The position numbers and the translations under genes were made by a program. The notes beneath the pieces were generated by a model. It did not search any database. It saw only the letters and a program-made list of their open reading frames with translations, and was not told the DNA's origin. Shown here piece by piece: positions 35,566 to 43,871 of a DNA stretch of 64,000 bases. Every line of letters starts with the position of its first letter. Positions within the stretch are counted from its first letter, which is position 1. Origin of the DNA: CALOCN01 sp942491735 (lineage in GTDB: Bacteria > Eisenbacteria > RBG-16-71-46 > JABDJR01); contig CALOCN010000014.1 of NCBI GenBank assembly GCA_942491735.1, forward strand, positions 434,001 through 498,000, written 5' to 3'.

Positions 35566-35997
35566 TTGAAACGCGGGTGGTTGCTCCTGCTCCTGCTCCT
35601 GCTCGCGGCTGCCTGTTCGCGTCCCCGCGGTGAGGGGGAAGGCGAGTTGCACACGGTGCATCCGGACTCCCTGGCCCATTGGATGGAAGTCCGGGCTCCC
35701 CTGGTCCTGCTCGACCTGCGCCCGGACTCGCTGTACCACGCGTCCCGACTCCCCGGGGCGGTGGGGGTGAACGGCCTGCGGGTGGCCCAGTTCCGGGACG
35801 TGCTGCCGGTGGACATCAACGCGGCCATCGTGTTCTACACCCAGGACGGGACACCGCCGCCGGATGAAGAAAACCCGGCCCTGCGCATGGTCGAGACCTT
35901 CCGCTTCCGCCGGGTCTACTGGTTGACCGGAGGCATCACCGCCTGGATGGAGCGAGGGCACGGGACGGACGGGTTTGTTCATCCGGACGGTCGCTGA
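35566..35997 (+). CDS. Rhodanese-like lipoprotein lacking the catalytic cysteine
   Basis: A 143-residue predicted lipoprotein: basic start, hydrophobic Leu run, lipobox LAAAC with Cys17. The rest is a rhodanese fold (LVLLDLRPDSLYHASRLPGAVGVN, INAAIVFYTQDGT, VYWLTGGITAWMERG). The active-site loop expected after the VFY strand contains TQDGT instead of CxxGx[RS], so sulfur transfer is unlikely. The start is TTG at 35566, 6 bp after phoU, so it probably rides on the pst transcript. A binding or structural role is possible. It is convergent with the MBL-fold gene. Confidence 0.8.
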   Translation: MKRGWLLLLLLLLAAACSRPRGEGEGELHTVHPDSLAHWMEVRAPLVLLDLRPDSLYHASRLPGAVGVNGLRVAQFRDVLPVDINAAIVFYTQDGTPPPDEENPALRMVETFRFRRVYWLTGGITAWMERGHGTDGFVHPDGR

Positions 35998-36012
35998 CCC
36001 GGTGCTGCGCGT

Positions 36013-36882
36013 CTAGTCGCCCCTGGAGGCCCACAGCGCATCGAGGGTCTCGGCCGGAGAGTCCCGCACCGCGTCCATCGGGAATCCCTCTCCCACTTCC
36101 GGGATCAGGAACAGCCGCCCGAGGGTGTCGGAAAGCTCCGCGTTCCAGTCTTCCCGCCGTCGTTCGTTGGAACCCCCGTAGGCGCTGTGATGCAGGGAGA
36201 TGACCGGGGCGGCGCCGAGGGCCTGGACTGCCATCACCGCATCGTGTCCCTCGAGGTGGGAGTTGATGTTGAGCAGCAACAGGTCCGGCGCGTGCCGGGT
36301 TCCGATCTCGGGGATTCCCTCGAAGAACTCCGTATCGCCGCTGTAGTACAGCGTTCGATCGCGCACCTGGATGACATATCCCAATGCCCTCCCGTCCCCG
36401 TCCTGCTCCAGGGAGGCCCTGCCTCCGGCGTGGAACGCGCGCACCGCGATCACCGTGACCCTGCCCACGCCGTAGGCCTCGCCCGGGCGCATGATCCTGA
36501 CCGAAGGCCCCAATCCAACGACATGCTCCGCCGCGGGAGGCGGGCACAGAATGACCGCGCTCTCCGGAAAGCGGGACAGGGTCTTGGGGCTCAGGTGGTC
36601 CGGATGGGCGTGCGAGATCAGGACCAGGTTCGCGTCGTCGAACATCGCGGGACCGGGGGCCGGCGAGATACGGGGGTGAAAGGGGGAATACGAGTCGTCG
36701 TAGACCGGGTCGGTGATGAGAACCACGTCCTCCCAGTCGATCCGTGCCGATGCGTGCCCAAGGAAGGTGATCGTTTCCTCGCGCGGAATCCGTAGCCCAT
36801 CGAGGTCGACCGGTGGTGGGGGGTAGGAGCCGCAGCCGGTGATCAGGAGGAGGAAGGCAAGGAGGGGGAAGACGCGCTTCAA
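36013..36882 (-). CDS. MBL-fold metal-dependent hydrolase, predicted lipoprotein (UlaG-like)
   Basis: A 289-residue predicted lipoprotein (lipobox LITGC, Cys17). The metallo-beta-lactamase core has ITFLGHASARIDW, VLITDPVY, the HxHxDH motif in ISHAHPDHLS, and YYSGDTEFF, with a final His in ISLHHSAYG. The pattern is that of the UlaG/L-ascorbate-6-phosphate-lactonase-like or NAPE-PLD-like branch, acting on phosphate-containing or lipid substrates. Substrate not known. It starts 4 bp inside the end of the membrane phosphodiesterase gene (ATGA overlap), so the two are coupled. Confidence 0.87.
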   Translation of the reverse strand: MKRVFPLLAFLLLITGCGSYPPPPVDLDGLRIPREETITFLGHASARIDWEDVVLITDPVYDDSYSPFHPRISPAPGPAMFDDANLVLISHAHPDHLSPKTLSRFPESAVILCPPPAAEHVVGLGPSVRIMRPGEAYGVGRVTVIAVRAFHAGGRASLEQDGDGRALGYVIQVRDRTLYYSGDTEFFEGIPEIGTRHAPDLLLLNINSHLEGHDAVMAVQALGAAPVISLHHSAYGGSNERRREDWNAELSDTLGRLFLIPEVGEGFPMDAVRDSPAETLDALWASRGD

Positions 36883-39209
36883 GACTCTCCCGTGAGCTGG
36901 GCGAGTTGCTCCAGGTTGCGCTTCGCCGAGGCGTGCCCCGGATCCAATTCGAGAACCCGCTCGAAGGCCTCCCGGGCGGCGTCGTAGTCCTCTCGGCCCG
37001 CCGCGACCAGACCGAGCCCGAACCAGGCGTTGGTCAGGTCCGGTTCCGCTTCCAGTGCTTCCCGGAAGGCGACCTCCGCGCTCCCGGGGTCACCCTGGCG
37101 CAGGAGGATGTGTCCCAGGTTCATGCGGGCCGCGGCGTGCCCCGGATCCAGGACAAGCACCCGGTTCAATCGGGTGGCCGCCTCGTCCAGGTCTTCCGTG
37201 CGCAGGTCCAGGAGGGCCAGGTTGAACTGGCCCGGGACATAGTCGGGAGCATCGGCGACCAGGGAGGTGAGGATGGTGCGTGCGGCCTCGGTGTCCCCCT
37301 GCTTGAGGAGGACACCGCCCAGGTTGTTGCGGGCGTTGACGTCGTCGGGGACCGCGGCCAGGGCCTTGCGGTACTCCGCGGCCGCCTCGTCCAGCTTGTT
37401 CTCGGATTCCAGGGACAGTCCCAGGTTGTTGTGCAGGGCCGCCACCGCCGGTCCGCCGCTCCCCCCGGTGGGCGCGTGATCGGGAGCGGTCCAGACTTCC
37501 GGGCGGAGCTCCACCGAGGGCACGAAACGCGGGGCGTAGCGGGTTCGTCCCTGTGCCGTGAAAGCCTCGGACAGCACCGCCCCGTCCAGGTCCTCGGGGA
37601 TGGGGAGCCCCAGCACCGCGAGCAGGGTGGGAGTGATATCGAGGACGCTGGCCGCATCCAGGGCCTGTCCGGTACGGACGCCGGGCCCGGCGAGAATGAG
37701 GATGCCCGGGTCACGGTGCCAACGCCCCGCCTCGCCGCCGTGGATCTCCGCGGAACCGGCCGGGCGCGCGGAACCGCTCTTCATTCCGTGATCGCTGACC
37801 ACCATGACGAGGGTGCGGGATCGGTCCACGCCGGCCAGGAGACGTCCCAGAAGCTCATCCTGGTAGAGGTAGGTGGCGTCGAGGGTGCCGTGGTAGCGAT
37901 CGTAGTCGGTCTGGGGGATGGACTCGCGGTGGGGCGGGGCGAAGGGCATGACAAGGTGGCCGACCGCGTCGACCAGTTCGTAGTAGACGGCGAGCACCCG
38001 GGGATCCGATCGGGCGCGGATCGCCTCCGCGAGGGCGGTGTTGGTGCGTGCGGTGGCCACGGTGCGGGCCAGGTTGGCCAGCCGATCCCCGCGGCGGAAT
38101 CCGCCCGCCCCCAGATCCTGCAGCTCCGTTTCCGGGGCGTCGACGAACCGGCTCCAGAACGAGGGGGGCAGGGTGTGCGACGGTTCCTCCAGGGAACGCG
38201 CCTCGGCCGCGAAGTCCGGGGGCCAGGTCATGCCGGTGTCGTCCCGATCCGTGGACTCGGCGTAGGCAAGAAACCCGAAACGATCCGTGACCATGTGCCC
38301 GGTGATCGTCTCGGCCGGCCAGGTGGCCAGCCACCCCACGATCCCCATGGAGACGCCGTGCTGGGTCAGGTGATTCCAGAATGCGGGAACCCGGCGAAGC
38401 GAGCTGGTCACCGGGCTCTGGGCGCCGGTTTCGGGGTCGGTGACCAGGAAGTCGAGGATCCCGTGGCGATCCGGTCGCACCCCGGTGGCGATGGAGGTCC
38501 AGATGAGGGGAGACAACATGGGGCTCAGCGTCCGCAGGTTGGCCCGGACCCCGCTGTCGATGAGTGAGGCCAGGTTCGGCAACCGTCCGGACTCCAGAAG
38601 CGGATCCATCAGGATCCAGTCCCCGGCGTCGATGCCCACCAGCAGGACGTGGGGCGTGTCGGGCGCGTTCGAGGCGCCGTCCGGACTCTCCGTGGTGATG
38701 CGGAGGTCCAGGTAGGGGAGCCGGAGCACGTTGCGCATGGCCATGACCACCGCGTCCCCCTCGGTGCGCTGGATAATGCGGGTGGAGATCCTGGCCACCT
38801 GTTCCCGCATGGATTCGCGGAGCCGGAGTCTCAGGGCGCCTTCGAGATCCAGGTCGTCGTCGCCGGCGTCGTTGCGGGCGTCTCCCAGGAAGCTGTCGAC
38901 GTAGAGGAGCTGATCGGGGAGGGCGCGGTAGCGGATGCGGTAGGTATAGGGGACCTCGTTCCCGTCCGCGTCGAAGAGACGATACTCGTCGGAATCGGGA
39001 AAGAGAAAGCTCTGGGGGCCGGATGGGAAGACGGCGAGGCGGCCGCTGCCGGGGCGCTTCCAGAACGTGCCTACCCCCAGCTCCTCGTAGTGCGTCCGGT
39101 CGGTGAACCACACCCCGATCGAGTCCTCGGGAACCTCGTGCCGCCCGGCCAGGAACAACGCAACACCGGCCACGAGGACGATGACCAGCACAAGGACGAG
39201 AATACGCAT
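36879..39209 (-). CDS. Membrane-anchored alkaline-phosphatase-superfamily phosphodiesterase with TPR repeats
   Basis: A 776-residue protein. N-terminal TM (about 2-21); residues 25-165 look like an SPFH/Band-7 domain (SIGVWFTDRTHYEELGVGTF ... IRYRALPDQLLYVDSFLG). Next comes a type I phosphodiesterase/nucleotide pyrophosphatase domain (about 188-580): VLLVGIDAGDWILMDP (first metal Asp), LSPLIWTSIATGV (nucleophile Thr/Ser region), VVSDHGMKSG and the His in EIHGGEAGRWHRDPG. The C-terminal 170 residues are about five TPRs (ALHNNLGLSLESENKLDEAA..). Substrate unknown; family members cleave phosphodiester bonds, often in envelope or nucleotide substrates. It is coupled to the MBL-fold lipoprotein. 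The combination is uncommon. Confidence 0.85.
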   Translation of the reverse strand: MRILVLVLVIVLVAGVALFLAGRHEVPEDSIGVWFTDRTHYEELGVGTFWKRPGSGRLAVFPSGPQSFLFPDSDEYRLFDADGNEVPYTYRIRYRALPDQLLYVDSFLGDARNDAGDDDLDLEGALRLRLRESMREQVARISTRIIQRTEGDAVVMAMRNVLRLPYLDLRITTESPDGASNAPDTPHVLLVGIDAGDWILMDPLLESGRLPNLASLIDSGVRANLRTLSPMLSPLIWTSIATGVRPDRHGILDFLVTDPETGAQSPVTSSLRRVPAFWNHLTQHGVSMGIVGWLATWPAETITGHMVTDRFGFLAYAESTDRDDTGMTWPPDFAAEARSLEEPSHTLPPSFWSRFVDAPETELQDLGAGGFRRGDRLANLARTVATARTNTALAEAIRARSDPRVLAVYYELVDAVGHLVMPFAPPHRESIPQTDYDRYHGTLDATYLYQDELLGRLLAGVDRSRTLVMVVSDHGMKSGSARPAGSAEIHGGEAGRWHRDPGILILAGPGVRTGQALDAASVLDITPTLLAVLGLPIPEDLDGAVLSEAFTAQGRTRYAPRFVPSVELRPEVWTAPDHAPTGGSGGPAVAALHNNLGLSLESENKLDEAAAEYRKALAAVPDDVNARNNLGGVLLKQGDTEAARTILTSLVADAPDYVPGQFNLALLDLRTEDLDEAATRLNRVLVLDPGHAAARMNLGHILLRQGDPGSAEVAFREALEAEPDLTNAWFGLGLVAAGREDYDAAREAFERVLELDPGHASAKRNLEQLAQLTGES

Positions 39210-40094
39210 CTAGGACTCCGGGTCCGTCGGTTCCGATCCCACCTCGTGTGCGACCAGGGCGCGGTAGCAGCCGCGTAGATTGTGCCACACCGGCCCCGGC
39301 CTGCCATCGCCGATCCGCGATCCGGCCAGGGTGCGGATGGGCAGAAGCTCGATGGTGCTCGCGCTGAGGAATGCCTCGGAGGCGGCGAGAGCGGTCTCCA
39401 GGGAGACGGTGGTTTCCCGGCACTCCAGCCCCCCGGCGTGCGCCTCGGCCAGGATGGCTTCCCGGGTCACCCCGGCAAGAATGGGGTTTCCCAGGGCGGG
39501 AGTGACCAGGACCCCGGCCAGGACGAAGAACACGTTGGTCGCCGTGCCCTCGAGCAGGTTGCCCGCCTCATCGGGGAAGAGGGACTCGTAGGCCCCGGCC
39601 TCGATCGCTTCCTCCTTGGCCATCAGATGCATGAGCCGGTTGACCGTCTTGATGCGGGGGAGCGGCGAATCGGTGTGGACGGTCCAGCGGGACACCATGA
39701 CATCCACCCCGGTGGCGTAGAGCGTCTCCGGGGGAAGGGTGAGGGGAAAGACCGACATGATGAGGTTCGGGGCGTGGGGGCGGGCCAGGCGGATGGCTCC
39801 CTCGTGGCGTCCGCCGGTCAGGGTCAAGCGAAGCCGGGCGTCCCGCAGCCCGTTGCGATCGAGCAACTCCGCCGCCCCCCGGGCGATCTCCGCATCGGAG
39901 TAGGGGACGTCCATTCCCATGGCCGTGGCCGTGGATCGAAGCCGGTCCAGATGCTGGGAGAGCCGGAAGTACCGTCCGGCGTAACTGCGCACCGTCTCAT
40001 AGGCCGCGTCCCCGAACAGGATGGCGCGGTCGTCCACCGGAAGCGAGGCCGCGTGATGCGGGAGCACCTCGCCGTTGAGATAGACGTAGACCAT
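39210..40094 (-). CDS. pabC: Aminodeoxychorismate lyase PabC (class IV aminotransferase fold)
   Basis: A 294-residue fold-type IV PLP enzyme. The PLP lysine is in PRIKTVNRLMHLMAKEEA; the cofactor-binding Glu is in EGTATNVFFV. The family covers branched-chain aminotransferase, D-amino-acid aminotransferase and 4-amino-4-deoxychorismate lyase. Adjacent pabB (8 bp upstream, same strand) favours PabC, which releases pyruvate to make p-aminobenzoate for folate. A D-amino-acid aminotransferase remains possible. ATG 40094 (MVYVYLNGEVLP) is the family start. The stop abuts the start of the phosphodiesterase gene. Confidence 0.8.
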   Translation of the reverse strand: MVYVYLNGEVLPHHAASLPVDDRAILFGDAAYETVRSYAGRYFRLSQHLDRLRSTATAMGMDVPYSDAEIARGAAELLDRNGLRDARLRLTLTGGRHEGAIRLARPHAPNLIMSVFPLTLPPETLYATGVDVMVSRWTVHTDSPLPRIKTVNRLMHLMAKEEAIEAGAYESLFPDEAGNLLEGTATNVFFVLAGVLVTPALGNPILAGVTREAILAEAHAGGLECRETTVSLETALAASEAFLSASTIELLPIRTLAGSRIGDGRPGPVWHNLRGCYRALVAHEVGSEPTDPES

Positions 40095-40102
40095 GCCGCC
40101 GG

Positions 40103-41608
40103 TCAGGAGGAGACGGGTTCCTGGGGCGGGGTGTTCACGGTCTCGCGCAGCGCGGTCAGCATGCCGCGCGCCTTGGCCACGCACTCGTCGTACTCCGACT
40201 CCGGGTTGGAATCGGCGACGATCCCGCTTCCCACACCGACATGGCATTGCCCCTGGGACAGGACCATGGTGCGGATCGCCACGTTCAGGGAAAGTGAGCC
40301 CTCGAACCCGAGGTAGCCCATGGCGCCGGTATACGGTCCGCGCACCCGGCCCTCGATGGAGTCGAGGATTTCCATGGCGCGCCGTTTGGGGGCACCGGTG
40401 ATCGAGCCGCTGGGGAACGTCGCCTTGAGCAGTTCGCCCGCCTCCACCCCCGGCTCCAGGTCGCCGGTCACCACCGAAACCAGATGGTGCACGTTGGCGA
40501 ACGACTCCAGCCGGTGCAGTTCATCGACCCGGACCGTGCCCGAAGCACACACGCGCCCCAGGTCGTTGCGTTCCAGGTCGGCGATCATGGTGAGCTCGGC
40601 CTTGTCCTTGGCGCTCGCTTCCAGCTCGGCCCCCAGCCGGGCGTCCTCTTCCGGCGTGGCCCCCCGGGGACGGGTCCCCTTGATGGGCCGGGTCTGGACG
40701 GTCCGGCCCTCCAGGGAGAGGAAGCACTCCGGCGAGGAGCCGGCGATCACCGCGTCCCCGGCGTTGAGATACACGCCGAACGGGGCCGGACTCGCCTTGC
40801 GCAGGGCCTCGTAGAGCTTGCCCGGATCCCCCTCGAAGGGAAGCGACCAGCGCTGGGTCAGGTTGGCCTGGTAGATGTCACCGGCGGCAATGTGTTCCTG
40901 GATCCGCTTCACGCCCTCCAGGTAGGCGTCCCGACTCAGGGAGGTACGCACCGAGACCCCGTCGATGGTCATGGTCTCGCCGTGCGGCGCCTCGGTCATC
41001 CCTTCCTCACCGTCCTCCGGCTCCACCACGGCGGGAACCACCGCCGGCCCACGGTGCGGCTTGGTCGCCAGCTCGCGCAGCTTCTCGATGTCGTTGCCCA
41101 GCCGTTTGCGAACGGTGGGTCCCCGTCCTCCCGACAGGTCGACCGCGGCGCCGAACCAGCGCTTGGTCTTGTGCTCATAGGCGAGGATCGTCTTGTAGAA
41201 CGAGAGCACCATCTCGGGGAGACCCAGGTCGTCCTCGGAGTTCAGATCCAGATCGTTGGTGATCCGTCCCATCTCATAACCGAAGTAGCCGACGCCTCCT
41301 CCGATAAAGGGCACCATGGGGCTGCCTCCCATGAGACGCATCTCGCGCAGGTGGGCGGAGAGGATGTCGAAGGGATTCCCCTGGAAGTGCTCGATGGTTT
41401 TTCCCTCGATGCGATCGACCCCATTGCCCCGGCTCTTGAGGGTGAGGAACGGTTGCACGCCCAGGTAGGAAAAGCGGGAGAGCTCGTGTTCGGCCATGCC
41501 GCTGTCCAGATAGAAGAAACCCGCGACCTTGTGCAGGTTGTCGAACACCTGCTCGGGGCTGAGATCGAGCTCGATGCCTCGTGTGAGTACCGTGGCCTGT
41601 TCCGTCAT
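40103..41608 (-). CDS. pabB: Aminodeoxychorismate synthase component I PabB
   Basis: Chorismate-binding enzyme of 501 residues. The C-terminal catalytic domain has IAAGDIYQANLTQRW, TRPIKGTRPRGATP, ADLERNDLGRV, SGSITGAPKRRAMEI and GVGSGIVADSNPESEYDE. The Lys in PIKGT is diagnostic of PabB; TrpE has Ala there. With pabC next door it should make 4-amino-4-deoxychorismate for folate. No pabA amidotransferase gene is in the window, so it may use one encoded elsewhere. Start ATG 41608. Its promoter region (41609-41817) is shared with dinB and holds a perfect palindrome. Confidence 0.85.
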   Translation of the reverse strand: MTEQATVLTRGIELDLSPEQVFDNLHKVAGFFYLDSGMAEHELSRFSYLGVQPFLTLKSRGNGVDRIEGKTIEHFQGNPFDILSAHLREMRLMGGSPMVPFIGGGVGYFGYEMGRITNDLDLNSEDDLGLPEMVLSFYKTILAYEHKTKRWFGAAVDLSGGRGPTVRKRLGNDIEKLRELATKPHRGPAVVPAVVEPEDGEEGMTEAPHGETMTIDGVSVRTSLSRDAYLEGVKRIQEHIAAGDIYQANLTQRWSLPFEGDPGKLYEALRKASPAPFGVYLNAGDAVIAGSSPECFLSLEGRTVQTRPIKGTRPRGATPEEDARLGAELEASAKDKAELTMIADLERNDLGRVCASGTVRVDELHRLESFANVHHLVSVVTGDLEPGVEAGELLKATFPSGSITGAPKRRAMEILDSIEGRVRGPYTGAMGYLGFEGSLSLNVAIRTMVLSQGQCHVGVGSGIVADSNPESEYDECVAKARGMLTALRETVNTPPQEPVSS

Positions 41609-41707
41609 GGTTTCCTCAATCCTGGGGCCCGGGATCCCTGAATCGGGACCCGGCGAGCCGAATTTGTAAGCAGTTCAAGGGAAAAAGAATAGAGGCTCCT
41701 ACCGGCA

Positions 41708-41727
41708 TACCAGACAAATGTCTGGTA
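41708..41727. promoter_or_regulatory. Perfect 20-bp palindrome between pabB and dinB, candidate operator
   Basis: Half-sites TACCAGACA and TGTCTGGTA are perfectly complementary around an AA spacer. The site is about 90 bp before dinB and 100 bp before pabB. It differs from E. coli and Bacillus LexA boxes, but LexA sites vary between phyla and dinB is a classic SOS gene. It could equally serve another repressor. Confidence 0.5.
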
Positions 41728-41817
41728 CATTCGCCGGAGGCCCACCTCCCTTCCCCCCCAATCTAACCGGGCGCGCCATCTGTTGAAAAGGCTCCCGGGA
41801 GAAAAGGGATAACCCCG

Positions 41818-43065
41818 GTGTTCCAGATTCGCGACGCGGGATCGCTACGGCGTCCCCGAGCCCCCCGCTTTCCGCAACCCAAGGGTGCGCTTCCCCTGAT
41901 CGCCCATGTCGATATGGACGCCTTCTTCGCCTCGGTGGAGACCCGATCCGACCCCAGACTCCGGGGGCGAGCCCTGGTGGTGGGGGGCGGACCCGAGGGA
42001 CGGGGCGTGGTGACGACCGCCTCCTATACCGCTCGACCCTTCGGGATTCATTCCGGGATGAGCCTGGCCGAGGCCCGGAGGCTATGTCCGGGGATCCTGG
42101 TGATCCCGGTGGATGCCACCAAGTACCTGCACGAATCGGTCGAGGTGCTGCGTATCCTGGATCGCTTTTCCCCCCGGGTCCAGGCGGCGAGCATCGACGA
42201 AGCCTACCTGGAATTCCCCCCGGTACCGGCCGCGGACTGGATCGCGGTGGCCCGGCAGGTGGGGGAACGCATCCGGAGCCGGGTGGAGCAGGAGCGGGGA
42301 TTGCCCTGCTCGGTGGGGCTGGCCACGGTGAAGGTCCAGGCCAAGATGGCCTCGGGGCGTGCCAAACCCAATGGCGTGCTGGCCCTGACCCGGGACGGGT
42401 TCCTCAGGGTATTTGGTCCCGAGTCGGTGTCGAAGATCCCCGGGGTTGGAGCAAAGACCACCGAAGCCCTCGGTCGGCTCGGGATCCGGACCCTGCATGA
42501 ACTGGCGCGGGCCGATTCGCAGCGGTTGCAATCGGTCTTCGGGGTGGGAGCCGACCACCTCGTGGACCAGGCGCGGGGAGGCGACGCCGCGGTGGTGCTG
42601 GCCGCGGGGGAAGAGCCGTTTCCCAGGAGCGCGAGCCACGAGACCACGTTTTTTTCCGACGTCGGCGATTCCAGGATCCTGCGGGCCACGGTATGTCTGC
42701 TGGCCGACCGGGTGGCGCGGAGATTGCGCCTCTACGGGTGCGCGGCGCGCACGGTGGGGGTGCGCTTCAAGGTGGGGCTGGTCCGCTCCAGTCGGCAGCG
42801 GGTCCTGGAGCGCCCCACCGACGACCCGGTGCATCTGACCCGGGTGGCCTGGGACCTGTTGGAACGGGAGCGTCGAGGGCGGGCGTTGCGGTTGGTGGGG
42901 GTGGTCGGCATGCGTCTGGACCCGCGCCCCCGGGAGGCGCCTCTCTTTCCGGAGGATCGCAACCGGCGCACCGCCATCCGGGTGGGAGACCAGATTCGCA
43001 ACCGGTTTGGCGAGGGGGCGATCGTTCCGGCCGAGACCCTGCGTCGACGACGGGGACGGTCATGA
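41818..43065 (+). CDS. dinB: DNA polymerase IV (DinB, Y-family)
   Basis: Error-prone Y-family translesion polymerase of 415 residues. AHVDMDAFFASVE (first catalytic Asp), VTTASYTARPFGIHSGM, ASIDEAYLE (the Asp-Glu pair) and SVGLATVKVQAKMASGRAKPNG are all present; then HhH motifs (KIPGVGAKTTEALGRLG) and the little finger. There is an extra N-terminal run of about 27 residues before the usual start; a GTG at 41818 is used here, and a later start is possible. No clamp-binding QLxLF is clear at the tail, though EAPLFPED is near-match. It overlaps the DUF72 gene by 4 bp. The upstream palindrome at 41708 suggests damage-dependent control. Confidence 0.93.
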   Translation: MFQIRDAGSLRRPRAPRFPQPKGALPLIAHVDMDAFFASVETRSDPRLRGRALVVGGGPEGRGVVTTASYTARPFGIHSGMSLAEARRLCPGILVIPVDATKYLHESVEVLRILDRFSPRVQAASIDEAYLEFPPVPAADWIAVARQVGERIRSRVEQERGLPCSVGLATVKVQAKMASGRAKPNGVLALTRDGFLRVFGPESVSKIPGVGAKTTEALGRLGIRTLHELARADSQRLQSVFGVGADHLVDQARGGDAAVVLAAGEEPFPRSASHETTFFSDVGDSRILRATVCLLADRVARRLRLYGCAARTVGVRFKVGLVRSSRQRVLERPTDDPVHLTRVAWDLLERERRGRALRLVGVVGMRLDPRPREAPLFPEDRNRRTAIRVGDQIRNRFGEGAIVPAETLRRRRGRS

Positions 43066-43871
43066 GCGCGGACCTCCAGGAGGCCCTGTGGGTGGGCACT
43101 TCGGGATACTCGTTCGAGGACTGGGTGGGTCCGTTCTACCCCAAACGGCTCAAGCGCAACGAACACCTCGCCTTCTATGCGACCCACTTCCCGGTGGTCG
43201 AGATCAACGCCACCTACTACCGGATTCCTCCGCGGCGGAGTTTCGAGGCCATGGCCGAGAGAACCCCTCGGGGATTCCTGTTCGTGGCCAAGGCGAACGA
43301 GGAGATGACCCACCGCATGAGTCGTCGCGAGGAGCTGTACGCGACCTATCTGGACGCGATCGAACCGCTGCGTCTGGCCGACAAGTTCGACGGGGTGCTG
43401 CTCCAGTTCCCCTTCGGGTTTCGCAACGAACCCCGTACCCGATCGCATCTCGCCTTCCTGCGGACCGCGCTTCCCGGGATGCGGCTGTGGGCCGAGTTCC
43501 GGCACGAGAGCTGGAACCGGAACCCGGTGTTCGAGTATCTGAGACGTCTCGATATCGGGTACTGCGCGGTGGACGAGCCCCGTCTTGCCGGGCTCATGCC
43601 GGATGTTTCCCACCTCACCAACGACACCGGGTATGTCCGGTTCCACGGTCGCAACGAGGCGACGTGGTGGGGGGGCGGACATGAGCGCTACAACTGGGAG
43701 TATTCCGAAGCGGAACTCTCCGAATGGACGGACCGGATCCGTTCCCTGGCCGACCAGGCGGATCGGACCTACATCTTCTTCAACAACTGCTACATGGGGC
43801 GTGCGGTGAAAAGCGCGCGGATCCTCCGGAAGCTCCTGGGGCTGGAGACGGATCTCGAGTTGGAGTTCTAG
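43062..43871 (+). CDS. DUF72-family TIM-barrel protein
   Basis: A 269-residue protein of the DUF72 (YecE-like) family: LWVGTSGYSFEDWVGPFYP at the start, VVEINATYYRIPP, FVAKANEEMTH, WAEFRHESWNR, VDEPR and TYIFFNNCYMGRAVKSA at the end. The family is a TIM-barrel of unproven function, suspected of nucleic-acid-related activity. Its ATG overlaps the dinB stop by 4 bp, so it is co-translated with the translesion polymerase; that makes a link to DNA damage plausible but unproven. It is convergent with the FN3 gene, overlapping it by 4 bp. Confidence 0.88.
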   Translation: MSADLQEALWVGTSGYSFEDWVGPFYPKRLKRNEHLAFYATHFPVVEINATYYRIPPRRSFEAMAERTPRGFLFVAKANEEMTHRMSRREELYATYLDAIEPLRLADKFDGVLLQFPFGFRNEPRTRSHLAFLRTALPGMRLWAEFRHESWNRNPVFEYLRRLDIGYCAVDEPRLAGLMPDVSHLTNDTGYVRFHGRNEATWWGGGHERYNWEYSEAELSEWTDRIRSLADQADRTYIFFNNCYMGRAVKSARILRKLLGLETDLELEF

